The position numbers were made by a program, and so were the translations under genes. This document shows, piece after piece, positions 8,454 to 19,420 of a stretch of DNA of 64,000 nt. Each line of letters starts with the position of its first letter. Positions within the stretch are counted from its first letter, which is position 1. The stretch is from Sphingomonas sp. PP-CE-1G-424 (GTDB taxonomy: Bacteria; Pseudomonadota; Alphaproteobacteria; Sphingomonadales; Sphingomonadaceae), in NCBI RefSeq assembly GCF_004341085.1, contig NZ_SLXW01000001.1, positions 248,001 through 312,000 of the forward strand. Direction: 5' to 3'. Below the pieces are notes generated by a model that worked only from the letters and a program-made list of their open reading frames with translations, was not told the DNA's origin and searched no databases.

Positions 8454-8703
8454 TGCGTCTCTCCGGTACTGTTCTACGCATCTACTAAGTCGTTCGACGA
8501 CCGAGCCTGATATATACTCGGCACCGCGAACCACTCACCAACTTTATACGCGCACGATCGCCGGCTTGCTACGCAGCGAGGGGTATTTGAACCTTTTCCT
8601 GCGTCCTGCTACCGCGTTTTCAGCCTGCATCGGCGAGGCCTCGTAACGGGGACCGCCACCGCAGCATCGCTTTCACGCCCGATATCAGCCCCGAGGAAAC
8701 CCG

Positions 8704-10002
<1,299 letters not shown>

Positions 10003-10020
10003 AGACTGGCCGAAGGTTGC

Positions 10021-10130
10021 TCCCCTCCCTGAAAGGGAGGGGTTGGGGGTGGGTAGGCCGACTCGAGCCACCCACGTCTGGAGTTTGCGGAAGCCGACCC
10101 ACCCCCTGCCCCTCCCTTGCAGGGAGGGGA
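10021..10130. repeat. Nested palindromic repeat, family C, copy 1
   Basis: The left arm begins CCCCTCCCTGAAAGGGAGGGG, a 9-bp stem with a 3-base loop (shown as CCCTCCCT-GAA-AGGGAGGG), then TTGGGGGTGGGT. The right arm is the inverse, ACCCACCCCC then CCCCTCCCTTGCAGGGAGG. About 45 bases of centre separate the arms. It starts 18 bases after the purB stop and may end its transcript. Confidence 0.8.
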
Positions 10131-10277
10131 GACCGTCGCAGTTCGGGCCAATGCGCCGCCCGATTGCGCCAAAGTGCACGCAACGCAATTGCGATTACGT
10201 GTTACAAAATTGCGACAACGCGCAACTAAGCCCATATGCCGCTTGCCGGATATTGTTCCGGCATCGGAGACCTACCC

Positions 10278-10364
10278 ATGCGCATGTTCGAAACCGTGAC
10301 CAGCACCATGCTGGCGATCGCGGCTCAAGCGCTGGTGGTCGGGGTGGTCATAACCGCCTTCTGA
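10278..10364 (+). CDS. Possible 28-residue membrane peptide
   Basis: Short frame MRMFETVTSTML followed by AIAAQALVVGVVITAF and TGA: a short polar start and one hydrophobic helix. GGAGA lies eight bases before the ATG. A GC-rich hairpin follows at 10380-10397. It is between the family C repeat and a convergent gene, so it does not overlap other coding sequence. Support is only the ribosome site and the peptide's character; it could be chance. Confidence 0.4.
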   Translation: MRMFETVTSTMLAIAAQALVVGVVITAF

Positions 10365-10379
10365 TCCATCGGCCCGCCC

Positions 10380-10397
10380 GCCCCCTTCCGAGGGGGC
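10380..10397 (+). terminator. Weak hairpin after the 28-residue frame
   Basis: GCCCCC-TTCCGA-GGGGGC, a 6-bp GC stem with 6-base loop, 15 bases after the small frame's stop. No T run follows, so rho-independent termination would be weak. Confidence 0.3.
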
Positions 10398-10432
10398 GCG
10401 GCTAGGCCGGGAGTTTCAAGACCCGCTAACGA

Positions 10433-10885
10433 CTACCGTTTGCGCGGATAGCGCGCGGCGAATTCCTCGTCGGACATCACCAGATAGCGGATCATGTCGA
10501 TCAACGCCCACGGCGCGCTGATGACTAGGCCGACGACCGTGAGCGTGAGCACCAGCATGACGATCCCGGAGCCGGTCCGGCCGAGGTAGAAACGGTGGAT
10601 GCCGAGCGTGCCGATCACGAACGCCATGACCGCGGCGACGTATTTGTTGCGGTCGTTGGTCGGGAGTGCCTCGGGCGGCACGGCGCGGCGTGGGCCCGGC
10701 GCGGTCGGCATCGGAAAGACGCTGAGCGCGCGGTCGTTGGCCGCCTCGAAATCGACCTCGATACCGATCGCAGGTTCGCCGCGGTGCGCCCAGTCCTCGC
10801 GGGCGAACCGGTAGCGCTGTCCGTCCTGCCCTGCGACGAGACCTTCGCCCGTACGGGGATCGACGCCTAAAACCTGTCCGCGCAT
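10433..10885 (-). CDS. TM2 domain-containing membrane protein
   Basis: 150 residues. The N-terminal 55 residues form a small beta-rich soluble part (MRGQVLGVDPRTGEGLV, then GQRYRFAREDW). Residues about 77-140 are a TM2 domain: NKYVAAVMAFVIGTLGIHRFYLG, a second membrane helix, then the DMIRYLVMSDEEF end. The GxHRFYLG loop is the family hallmark. TM2 proteins are of unknown function in bacteria. Start MRGQVLGVDP is near a reasonable upstream region, and the next gene begins 75 bases away on the same strand. Confidence 0.85.
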   Translation of the reverse strand: MRGQVLGVDPRTGEGLVAGQDGQRYRFAREDWAHRGEPAIGIEVDFEAANDRALSVFPMPTAPGPRRAVPPEALPTNDRNKYVAAVMAFVIGTLGIHRFYLGRTGSGIVMLVLTLTVVGLVISAPWALIDMIRYLVMSDEEFAARYPRKR

Positions 10886-10960
10886 ATCATTCCTCGGTGT
10901 TCGTTTCGCATTCTGGCGGATGATGCGGATCAGGCAAGCTTGAACTCATGCTTTGCCAGA

Positions 10961-11431
10961 TCAGGCGGCGAGCGCGGTTTGACGCCAATGTCTGTCGTCG
11001 TCGTTGTCAGCATCCGTCGATCGCGTTTTCCGCGAGCGGATCGCTCGCTTGTACGCTTTTGCAGCCGGGCGGCGAGTGAAGACGCTGATCCAGCCCGTCA
11101 TGAAGGTCCGAACGCGCAGGCTGGATACCGCAACGGCCAGCGCCATGAGAATGTCGACATAGGCCGAAACCTCGAACGTCGTGATCCAGATCGCGACATC
11201 GGGGGCGGCCAGAGTGAGCAGCCTGATGCCGTCGCCTTCGCCGACGAGCGTGACCATCGCGGCCGTCAGCATCAGCAGGAACATGACGGCGGCATCGCCC
11301 CGCGTGAGCCGTGCCAACCGCGCCGCAGGCTTGTCGATCAGCACTCGGCGCAGTGCCTTGCCGATCGGCGTCTGGGGGGCGGTGGCCATGACCAGCCAAC
11401 AGGTGATCGCGGTGAAAAGACATGCCAGCAT
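10961..11431 (-). CDS. Hypothetical membrane protein, 156 residues
   Basis: Three or four hydrophobic segments (LACLFTAITCWLVMA, AAVMFLLMLTAAMVTLVG, VDILMALAVAVSSL) and a basic, Asp-rich C-terminal tail. No recognised domain. It lies 32 bases downstream of dnaJ on the same strand, so it may be read through from the dnaK-dnaJ transcript. The opposite-strand frames here have the Arg-rich composition of shadows. Confidence 0.65.
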   Translation of the reverse strand: MLACLFTAITCWLVMATAPQTPIGKALRRVLIDKPAARLARLTRGDAAVMFLLMLTAAMVTLVGEGDGIRLLTLAAPDVAIWITTFEVSAYVDILMALAVAVSSLRVRTFMTGWISVFTRRPAAKAYKRAIRSRKTRSTDADNDDDRHWRQTALAA

Positions 11432-11463
11432 TGCGCCCCCTTTAGCTCAGTATGGTAACCGGT

Positions 11464-12597
11464 TCATTCCCCCGCGAACACGCCCTTCAGCTTGGCGAAG
11501 AAGCCCTGGCTGGCCGGGCATTCGTCGCCCGTTTCCGTCTCGCGGAACATCTCGAGCAATTCCTTCTGGCGGTTGCTGAGACGCGTGGGGGTTTCGACGT
11601 CGATCTGGACGACGAGGTCGCCGTGACCACGGCCTTGCAGAACGGGCATGCCGGCGCCGCGCTGGCGCAGTTGCTTGCCCGACTGGATACCGGCGGGGAT
11701 CTTCACTTCGTGCGTGCGGCCGTCGAGGCCGGGGATCGACAGCGACCCGCCGAGCGACGCGACCGTGAAGCTGATCGGTGCGCGCGCGAACAACGTCGTG
11801 CCTTCGCGCTCGAACAGATTGTGCTTGGTCACGTGGAGGAAAATGTAGAGGTCGCCGGACGGAGCACCGCGGGCGCCTGCCTCGCCTTCGCCCGACATGC
11901 GGATCCGCGTGCCTTCGTCGACGCCCGGAGGGACGTTGATCGACAGCGTCTTGGTCTTCTCGACGCGACCTTCGCCGCGGCAATCCGGGCATGGGTCGGC
12001 GATGACTTCGCCCGCGCCGTTGCAGACCGGGCAGGCTCGCTCGACTACGAAGAAGCCTTGCTGCGCGCGCACCTTGCCGTGGCCACCGCAATGTTGGCAG
12101 GTTTTCGCGCGTGTGCCAGCCTTCGCGCCAGAGCCATCGCAGGTATCGCAAAGCGCGGAGACGTCGATCGTGATCTCGGTCGTCTTGCCGTGGAACGCTT
12201 CCTCCAGGCTGACTTCCATGTCGTAGCGCAGGTCCGCGCCACGCCGGGCCGCCGAGCGACCGCCGCCGCGCTGTGCGCCGCCCATGAATTCGCCGAAGAC
12301 GCTTTCGAAGATGTCGCTGAAGCCGCCGAAGTCCTGCGCGCCGCTACCGTGACCGCCACCGCCGCCGTTCTGGAACGCGGCATGGCCGAAGCGATCATAG
12401 GCCGCACGCTTCTGCGGGTCCTTGAGGCATTCGTACGCCTCGCTGACCGCCTTGAACTGCGCTTCGGAATCCTTGCAGCCGGCGTTCTTGTCCGGGTGAT
12501 ACTTCATCGCGAGCTTGCGGTAGGACGACTTGATCGTCCCCGCATCCGCGGTCCGCTCGCATTCGAGCAGTTCGTAATAATCCGTCTGGGTACTCAT
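11464..12597 (-). CDS. dnaJ: Chaperone protein DnaJ
   Basis: 377-residue co-chaperone that stimulates the DnaK ATPase. J domain at the N-terminus with KYHPDKN; Gly/Phe-rich linker (GGGGGHGSGAQDFGG); four zinc repeats CDTCDGSG, CQHCGGHG, CPVCNGAG and CPDCRGEG; C-terminal substrate-binding domain. The start at 12597 (MSTQTDYYELL) is chosen because the J domain begins there; the further upstream frame is encoded by a family D repeat. It follows dnaK by about 120 bases that consist almost wholly of that repeat. Confidence 0.97.
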   Translation of the reverse strand: MSTQTDYYELLECERTADAGTIKSSYRKLAMKYHPDKNAGCKDSEAQFKAVSEAYECLKDPQKRAAYDRFGHAAFQNGGGGGHGSGAQDFGGFSDIFESVFGEFMGGAQRGGGRSAARRGADLRYDMEVSLEEAFHGKTTEITIDVSALCDTCDGSGAKAGTRAKTCQHCGGHGKVRAQQGFFVVERACPVCNGAGEVIADPCPDCRGEGRVEKTKTLSINVPPGVDEGTRIRMSGEGEAGARGAPSGDLYIFLHVTKHNLFEREGTTLFARAPISFTVASLGGSLSIPGLDGRTHEVKIPAGIQSGKQLRQRGAGMPVLQGRGHGDLVVQIDVETPTRLSNRQKELLEMFRETETGDECPASQGFFAKLKGVFAGE

Positions 12598-12611
12598 AGC
12601 GGCCCTCTTAG

Positions 12612-12711
12612 CCCTCTCCCCTCCGGGGAGAGGGTTGGATGAGGGGCCATTCCACACGGCAGCGCGCGGAACTGCCCCTCACCCCGGCCCTCTCCCCGAG
12701 GGGGAGAGGGA
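12612..12711. repeat. Nested palindromic repeat, family D, copy 1
   Basis: Left arm CCCTCTCCCC-TCC-GGGGAGAGGG then TTGGATGAGGGGC; right arm GCCCCTCACCCC then CCCTCTCCCC-GAG-GGGGAGAGGG. It fills the dnaK-dnaJ spacer, so both hairpins would be in the shared mRNA and might affect relative amounts of the two chaperones. Confidence 0.8.
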
Positions 12712-12718
12712 GTTTCGG

Positions 12719-14626
<1,908 letters not shown>

Positions 14627-14714
14627 GAGTTCTGATTAGCCCCTCACTTGAAACGAAAATACGAAATCCGCTCCACCCCGTTTCGGAGGCGGAACCTTTC
14701 TGATGATGGGCGCG

Positions 14715-14742
14715 ATATAGGTGGCCTCGCGCTTGCCGCAAG
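14715..14742 (-). promoter_or_regulatory. Candidate sigma-32 heat-shock promoter of dnaK
   Basis: On the minus strand CTTG (14742-14739), 17 bases, then CCTATAT (14721-14715), close to the alphaproteobacterial RpoH pattern CTTG-N17-CYTATNT. It is about 90 bases upstream of the dnaK ATG. No CIRCE operator is visible here. Confidence 0.5.
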
Positions 14743-14794
14743 ATTGTACCGGTCATAGGATGCACAAGAGGCAACCCCCGGGGAAAGTTAACCT

Positions 14795-15232
14795 ATGCGT
14801 ATCGTTTTCGGACTGGGTGTTGCCGCTATGGCACTGGCGTCGTGTTCACAGCCGAAGGAACTCGCCGTGGACGGGGCCTGGGTCCGGCTCGGCGCGGTTA
14901 CCGGACGGCCAGCGGCAGCATATTTTACGGTGCATGGCGGGCCAACACCAGCGACGCTGATCTCGGTCACCACCGACGTCGCGATCAAGTCGGAGATGCA
15001 CGAGACGATGGACAAGGGCGGCCTGTCGACGATGGCACCGCTGACCCGCGTGGAGATTCCCGCGAATACGGACGTAGCGTTCGCGCCGGGTGGGCGGCAT
15101 GTGATGCTGTTCAACATGAATTCCGGGATCAAGCCTGCCGATCGCGTGATGCTGACGTTCGCGTTCGCAGACGGGACGCGGATCTTGAACAACGCGACCG
15201 TGGTCGCGGCGGGGACCCCGGCGGGTAAGTGA
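14795..15232 (+). CDS. PCu(A)C copper chaperone lipoprotein
   Basis: 145 residues. Lipoprotein signal peptide with lipobox LASC (Cys17). The cupredoxin-like PCu(A)C domain shows the complete copper motif H-X10-M-X21-H-X-M: the first His is in EMHETM, then STMAP, and GGRHVMLF. Such proteins deliver Cu(I) to cytochrome c oxidase in the periplasm. Its TGA overlaps the GTG of the next gene (GTGA), so the two are translationally coupled. Divergent from dnaK. Confidence 0.9.
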   Translation: MRIVFGLGVAAMALASCSQPKELAVDGAWVRLGAVTGRPAAAYFTVHGGPTPATLISVTTDVAIKSEMHETMDKGGLSTMAPLTRVEIPANTDVAFAPGGRHVMLFNMNSGIKPADRVMLTFAFADGTRILNNATVVAAGTPAGK

Positions 15233-15747
15233 CCCGAGTGGGTTCAAGGCGCGGGCTTACCGAGGGGGAGACGGCGCTCGCGGCATCGGTGTTCGGGGGT
15301 GCGATCGATTACTCTTCGGTAAGTCTGGCGCGCAGCAAATGGGCGTTCTTTCAGCCGCGCGATACGGTGATGGCGCCCCGCGGCTGCATCCACTTCCACC
15401 CCAAGGGCGACCTCTGGTGCGACGACTTCGCGCACGCGAACCTGACGTTGCAGGGGCTTTTCGTCCACGAGATGACGCATATCTGGCAGCACCAGCGCGG
15501 CGTGTTCCTGCCCTTGGCGCGGCATCCCTGGTGTCGGTACGACTACGCGTTCCGGCCGGGGGTGGCGCTGCACCGCTACGGCATCGAGCAACAAGGCGAA
15601 ATCGTGCGGCACGCCTTCCTGCTGCGCGCGGGAGCGAAGGTCGCGGGCGCCCCGCCGCTCGCGCAGTATGAAACGGTGCTGCCGTTTACACCCGCTCGTC
15701 CCACCGCCACACCTCGTCATCCTGACGAAAGTCAGGATCCAGAGTGA
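15229..15747 (+). CDS. HExxH zincin-like protein ('vgr-related' type)
   Basis: 172 residues starting at a GTG that overlaps the upstream stop. Residues 80-84 are HEMTH, a zincin HExxH motif, in FVHEMTHIWQHQRG. Other conserved-looking parts are RGCIHFHPKGDLWCDDF and RHPWCRYDY. Sphingomonad proteins of this kind are often named vgr-related, but no function is established. The last ten residues (RHPDESQDPE) and the stop come from a family A repeat, so the C-terminus has been replaced or extended by repeat DNA. A peptidase role is possible; the third zinc ligand is not certain. Confidence 0.75.
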   Translation: MTRVGSRRGLTEGETALAASVFGGAIDYSSVSLARSKWAFFQPRDTVMAPRGCIHFHPKGDLWCDDFAHANLTLQGLFVHEMTHIWQHQRGVFLPLARHPWCRYDYAFRPGVALHRYGIEQQGEIVRHAFLLRAGAKVAGAPPLAQYETVLPFTPARPTATPRHPDESQDPE

Positions 15748-15796
15748 CTCAGCGAGACGATCGGGGCTCTGGATCCTGACTTTCGTCAGGATGACG
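15715..15796. repeat. Nested palindromic repeat, family A, copy 2
   Basis: Two inverted arms, each with the internal hairpin CCTGAC-GAAA-GTCAGG or its inverse, flank a centre of about 20 bases. The left arm is translated as the tail of the upstream zincin-like protein. It lies between convergent genes. Confidence 0.85.
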
Positions 15797-15819
15797 GAGT
15801 ATTAGATGACGCGTCTGGC

Positions 15820-16059
15820 TTACAGCCAGCTACGACCATCCGGCCCGGCACACCCGTAAGGCGGCAACTGGCCTGGGAACCGCGCCTGCATCTTGTGGCA
15901 GCCCCAGGCACGCATCGGCGCCGGCGCATAGCCGTTCAGCGCGATGCCGACCTCGTCATACGGGCTCGAGCCGCGCGCGACGTACATGTACCAACGCCCG
16001 CCGAACATCACCGCGGCCGCGATGAGCACGACGCAAACGACTTGGACGATTTTCTGCAT
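15820..16059 (-). CDS. Small membrane-anchored hypothetical protein
   Basis: 79 residues with one N-terminal membrane segment (VQVVCVVLIAAAVMFGGRWYMYV) and a short exported tail with conserved-looking RAWGCHKMQARFPGQLPPYGC, whose two cysteines may form a disulfide. Start at 16059 (MQKIVQ) puts the hydrophobic segment at the N-terminus. Similar small proteins occur in sphingomonads by my recollection; function unknown. Convergent with the zincin-like gene. Confidence 0.6.
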   Translation of the reverse strand: MQKIVQVVCVVLIAAAVMFGGRWYMYVARGSSPYDEVGIALNGYAPAPMRAWGCHKMQARFPGQLPPYGCAGPDGRSWL

Positions 16060-16166
16060 TGGGAACCCCTTTTGTAAATAAGGGCGCCCCGTTGCAGCCA
16101 ACATGGATCAATTTCAACCACCGATCTGGTAGATCTCAATCCACCCGATCGGCAGAAATGCGCCGT

Positions 16167-17390
16167 TTACAGCGCGTCGAAATCGATAGGTCGTGTTCTA
16201 TCAAGCGCTTGCGGCGCCTCGGGCATCGGATATTTCAACCCGGTCGCGCAGTTGAAAAGTACGACCTTGTCGTCCTCGTCGACCAACCCGGTGTTCAGCG
16301 CCTGATGATAGGCGGCCAACGTCGCACCGCCCTCGGGGCACAGCAGCAGACCGTCCTGCTTCGCCGCCGCATCGACCGCCTTCAGGATAGCCGGATCGCC
16401 GACCGCCAATGCGTGCCCGCCGCTCTCGCGAACCGCGCGGAGGATCAGGAAGTCGCCGACCGCCTTCGGCACGCGGATGCCGGCCGCGACGGTGCTGGCA
16501 TCTTCCCAACGCTCGGCATGCTCCTCGCCCGCTTCGAACGCGCGGACGATCGGCGCGCAGCCGCTCGCCTGCACCGCGAACATCTTCGGGCGCTCGGAGC
16601 CGATCCAGCCAAGCTTTTCCAACTCGTCGAACGCCTTCCACATCCCGATCAGCCCGGTGCCGCCGCCGGTCGGGTAGAAGATTGCGTCCGGCAGTTTCCA
16701 GCCGAACTGCGCGGCGAGTTCGAGCCCCATCGTCTTCTTGCCCTCGATTCTGTAGGGCTCCTTCAACGTCGAGAAATCGAACCAGCGCCCTTCCGCGGCG
16801 CCCTTCCCGACGATCGCGCCGCAATCGTCTATCAGCCCGTTGACCCGCCAGACGCGCGCGCCCTGCATCGCGATCTCGCGGACGTTGATCTCCGGCGTGT
16901 CGTCGGGACAGAACACGATCGTCTCGATCCCGCACCGCGTCGCGTACGCCGCCAGCGCAGCCCCCGCATTGCCGTTGGTCGGCATCGCGATCTTGGTGAC
17001 GCCGAGTTCCTTCGCCATCGCGACGGCCATGACGAGGCCTCGGGCCTTGAAGCTACCGGTCGGAAGGCGGCCTTCGTCCTTCACGAGCACGTTGGGCCCG
17101 CCGGACTTGGTAAGCGGCACCAGCGGCGTCTCGATCTCGCCAAGGCTGACGATGTTGGATGTGTGACGAACCGGGAGCAGTTCACGCCAGCGCCACAGGT
17201 CCGTCGGCCGCGCCGCGATCGTGTCACGCGAAACCGCGGACCGCACCGCGTCGAGGTCGTAGCGGACGAGCAACGGTCGCCCTGCGCGCGACAGCCTATG
17301 AAGCTGGTCCGCCTCGTACCGCTCGCCGGTGATCGAGCATTCGAGATGCGTGACGAAGGTCTGGCGATCGGTCGTGAGGTTCTGGTTCAT
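16167..17390 (-). CDS. thrC: Threonine synthase
   Basis: 407-residue PLP enzyme of fold type II that converts phosphohomoserine to threonine. The PLP lysine is in PTGSFKARG, the phosphate-binding loop of the cofactor is PTGGGTG (about residue 241), and NGNAGAALAAYA follows the usual N-G-N motif. The N-terminus (LECSITGERYEADQLHRLSR, then PLLVRYDL) looks like the zinc-ribbon leader seen in related enzymes but keeps only one cysteine. It could instead act on another hydroxy amino acid; threonine synthase is the best call. Confidence 0.88.
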   Translation of the reverse strand: MNQNLTTDRQTFVTHLECSITGERYEADQLHRLSRAGRPLLVRYDLDAVRSAVSRDTIAARPTDLWRWRELLPVRHTSNIVSLGEIETPLVPLTKSGGPNVLVKDEGRLPTGSFKARGLVMAVAMAKELGVTKIAMPTNGNAGAALAAYATRCGIETIVFCPDDTPEINVREIAMQGARVWRVNGLIDDCGAIVGKGAAEGRWFDFSTLKEPYRIEGKKTMGLELAAQFGWKLPDAIFYPTGGGTGLIGMWKAFDELEKLGWIGSERPKMFAVQASGCAPIVRAFEAGEEHAERWEDASTVAAGIRVPKAVGDFLILRAVRESGGHALAVGDPAILKAVDAAAKQDGLLLCPEGGATLAAYHQALNTGLVDEDDKVVLFNCATGLKYPMPEAPQALDRTRPIDFDAL

Positions 17391-17417
17391 TTTTTATCCT
17401 GACGAAGCCCAAAACCT

Positions 17418-17515
17418 CCGTCACCCCGGACCTGTTCCGGGGTCCACCGCTCCGCAAACCAAGCGGCCGTAAATTCGCGGCGCGGTGGATGCCGGAACGA
17501 GCCCGGCATGACGGA
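17418..17515. repeat. Nested palindromic repeat, family F-like
   Basis: CGTCACCCCGGACCTGTTCC then GGGGTCCACCG on the left, CGGTGGATGCCGGAACGAGC then CCGGCATGACGG on the right. The same plan as families A-E, with divergent sequence. It separates thrC from the small gene downstream of grpE. Confidence 0.55.
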
Positions 17516-17519
17516 GCGG

Positions 17520-17645
17520 TTAGAAGATTATGAAGAAGATACCGGTCAGCACGACAACCACCGCCAGCCAGATAGAAAACTGCTTCCACGTATCCGGGAT
17601 AGCGGCACCCAGTCCCTCGATCAGCACTCCGACCAGATCATGCAC
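17520..17645 (-). CDS. 41-residue membrane protein downstream of grpE
   Basis: Frame MHDLVGVLIEGLGAAIPDTW then KQFSIWLAVVVVLTGIFFIIF and TAA. One membrane helix near the C-terminus. The GTG at 17645 has AGGGAGAG at a good distance. Alternatively the ATG at 17663 overlaps the grpE TAA (TAATG) and would give 47 residues. Either way it is coupled to grpE. Too short for ordinary gene callers; function unknown. Confidence 0.5.
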   Translation of the reverse strand: MHDLVGVLIEGLGAAIPDTWKQFSIWLAVVVVLTGIFFIIF

Positions 17646-17662
17646 GCCGCTCTCCCTATACA

Positions 17663-18202
17663 TTACCCAGCCTTGGCGACGCCGACCATGGCGGGACGCA
17701 GCAAGCGGTCCTTGATCATGTAGCCCGCCTGCATCTCCTGGACGATCGTCCCAGCAGGCTGGTCGCTCGGGACCTCAAGCATCGCCTGGTGCTTGTTCGG
17801 GTCGAGCATCTGGCCCTCCGCGGCGATCTTGGTGATGCCGTGGCGCTGGAACACGCTCTCCAGCTCGCGACCGGTCGCCTCGAGCCCGGTGACGAGCCCC
17901 TTCATCTTGTCGTCCGCGCGCAGATCAGCCGGAATAGCCGACAGCCCGCGCGACAGGTTGTCGGCGACCGACAACACGTCGCGCGCGAACGCCGTTGCGG
18001 CATAGGCACGCGCGTCCTGCGCTTCCTTCTCGGCGCGGCGGCGGACGTTCTGGATCTCGGCCTGCGCGTAGAGGACATTCTGCTTGGCTTCGGCGAGCTG
18101 ATTCTCGAGCTCGGCGACGCGGTCGTTCGACGCCACTTCGGGTGCGGCTTCGGCGGTCTCTTCGCGCAGGTCTGCAGGCGTGTTCTGGTCGATGTCGGAC
18201 AT
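17663..18202 (-). CDS. grpE: Nucleotide exchange factor GrpE
   Basis: 179-residue exchange factor for DnaK. An acidic N-terminal tail precedes a long coiled coil (about residues 28-75, AELENQLAEAKQNVLYAQAE), then the beta-wing domain with GITKIAAEGQMLDPNKHQAM and GYMIKDRLLRPAMVGVA, the family signature. It follows hrcA by 25 bases, forming the hrcA-grpE pair common in alphaproteobacteria. Confidence 0.97.
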   Translation of the reverse strand: MSDIDQNTPADLREETAEAAPEVASNDRVAELENQLAEAKQNVLYAQAEIQNVRRRAEKEAQDARAYAATAFARDVLSVADNLSRGLSAIPADLRADDKMKGLVTGLEATGRELESVFQRHGITKIAAEGQMLDPNKHQAMLEVPSDQPAGTIVQEMQAGYMIKDRLLRPAMVGVAKAG

Positions 18203-18227
18203 GGTTTTCCCTATAAATTGGGCCGGC

Positions 18228-19271
18228 TCAACCCATCAACCGGGCGAGCGTTGCAGCCGTGAAATCCACCATGGGCACGACGCGCGCATAGTTCAACCGC
18301 GTCGGCCCAATCACGCCGACTACGCCGACCACGCGGCCGTCCAATCCGCGGAAGGGCCTGGCGATCACCGAAGACCCTGACAACGCGAACAATTTGGTCT
18401 CCGCACCGATGAAAATCCGCGTCGAATCACCGGCGCGCGCGCTGTCCAGAAGCGATGCGACTTCCTGCTTTCCCTCGAGATCGTCGAGCAGGTCGCGGAC
18501 CCGGTCGAGATCGGCGGCGGCGGCGGCATCGATCAACCGCCCCTGCCCGCGGACGATCAGCACGGGGCGGCGATCCGCATCCTCGCTCCACACCGCGATG
18601 CCGCGCTCGACCAGCGTCCGAGCCGCACCGTCGAGCGCCGCCTGCCCGTCCGCCAACTCGCGCTCGATCCGGGTCCGCGCATCGGCCAGCGTCAGGCCGC
18701 CGAGCGTCGCCGACATGTAATTGCCCGCCTCGATCAGCGCGGACGGCGACATGCCCTTGGGCAGCGCGATCACGCGATTCTCGACCGAGCCGTCCTCGCT
18801 GACCAGCACCGCGAGCGCCTGTTCGGGGGACAGCGCGACGAACGCGATCTGGCGGAGTTTCAGCTCGCGCTTGGGCACCATGACCAGTCCGGCGCAGGCC
18901 GACAGCCCTGACAGCGCGAGCGTGGTCGCGGCGAGCGCCTCCTCGACCGGACCACCGACGCCGGCACGTGCCTCGATCGTCTGGCGCTCCTCGAACGACG
19001 GCTCCATCGCCTGCATCATGCCGTCGACGAACAGCCGCAGGCCGCGGTCGGTCGGCATCCGGCCGGCGCTGGTATGCGGGCTGGCGAGCAAGCCGAGGCC
19101 TTCGAGCTCGCCCATCACGCCGCGAATCGAGGCGGGGGAAAGGCTGAGGCCGGTCAACTGCGCGATCGTCTTGGACCCGACCGGCGTGCCGCTGGCGAGG
19201 TAGCTGTCGACGACGGCACGAAAAATGTCGCGCGCGCGATCGGTCAGTTCGGTGACGGGGGGCGTGGCCAT
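18228..19271 (-). CDS. hrcA: Heat-inducible transcription repressor HrcA
   Basis: 347 residues. N-terminal winged helix (TDRARDIFRAVVDSYLASG, then PVGSKTIAQ) and the HrcA signature SPASIRGVMGELEGLGLL, followed by HTSAGRMPTDRGLR. GAF-like C-terminal domain ends in DFTAATLARLMG. HrcA binds CIRCE operators, usually at groESL; I see no CIRCE in this window, so its target is probably elsewhere. First gene of hrcA-grpE; divergent from rph. Confidence 0.96.
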   Translation of the reverse strand: MATPPVTELTDRARDIFRAVVDSYLASGTPVGSKTIAQLTGLSLSPASIRGVMGELEGLGLLASPHTSAGRMPTDRGLRLFVDGMMQAMEPSFEERQTIEARAGVGGPVEEALAATTLALSGLSACAGLVMVPKRELKLRQIAFVALSPEQALAVLVSEDGSVENRVIALPKGMSPSALIEAGNYMSATLGGLTLADARTRIERELADGQAALDGAARTLVERGIAVWSEDADRRPVLIVRGQGRLIDAAAAADLDRVRDLLDDLEGKQEVASLLDSARAGDSTRIFIGAETKLFALSGSSVIARPFRGLDGRVVGVVGVIGPTRLNYARVVPMVDFTAATLARLMG

Positions 19272-19337
19272 CGCTTTGATCTAGGGCGGATCGACGGGCG
19301 TACAAAGAGGGAATGCAAACCCCGCCTCACCCCCACC

Positions 19338-19420
19338 CGTCATCCCGACGAAAGTCAGGATCCAGAGCCACGAAGGACTGCACCCGGTCACTCTGGATCC
19401 TGACTTTCGTCAGGATGACG
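19338..19420. repeat. Nested palindromic repeat, family A, copy 3
   Basis: Same arms as the other A copies, with one base change in the left hairpin (CCCGAC instead of CCTGAC, which makes a G-T or mismatch pair). It is unusual in lying between divergent genes, hrcA and rph, where promoters are expected. Confidence 0.85.
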
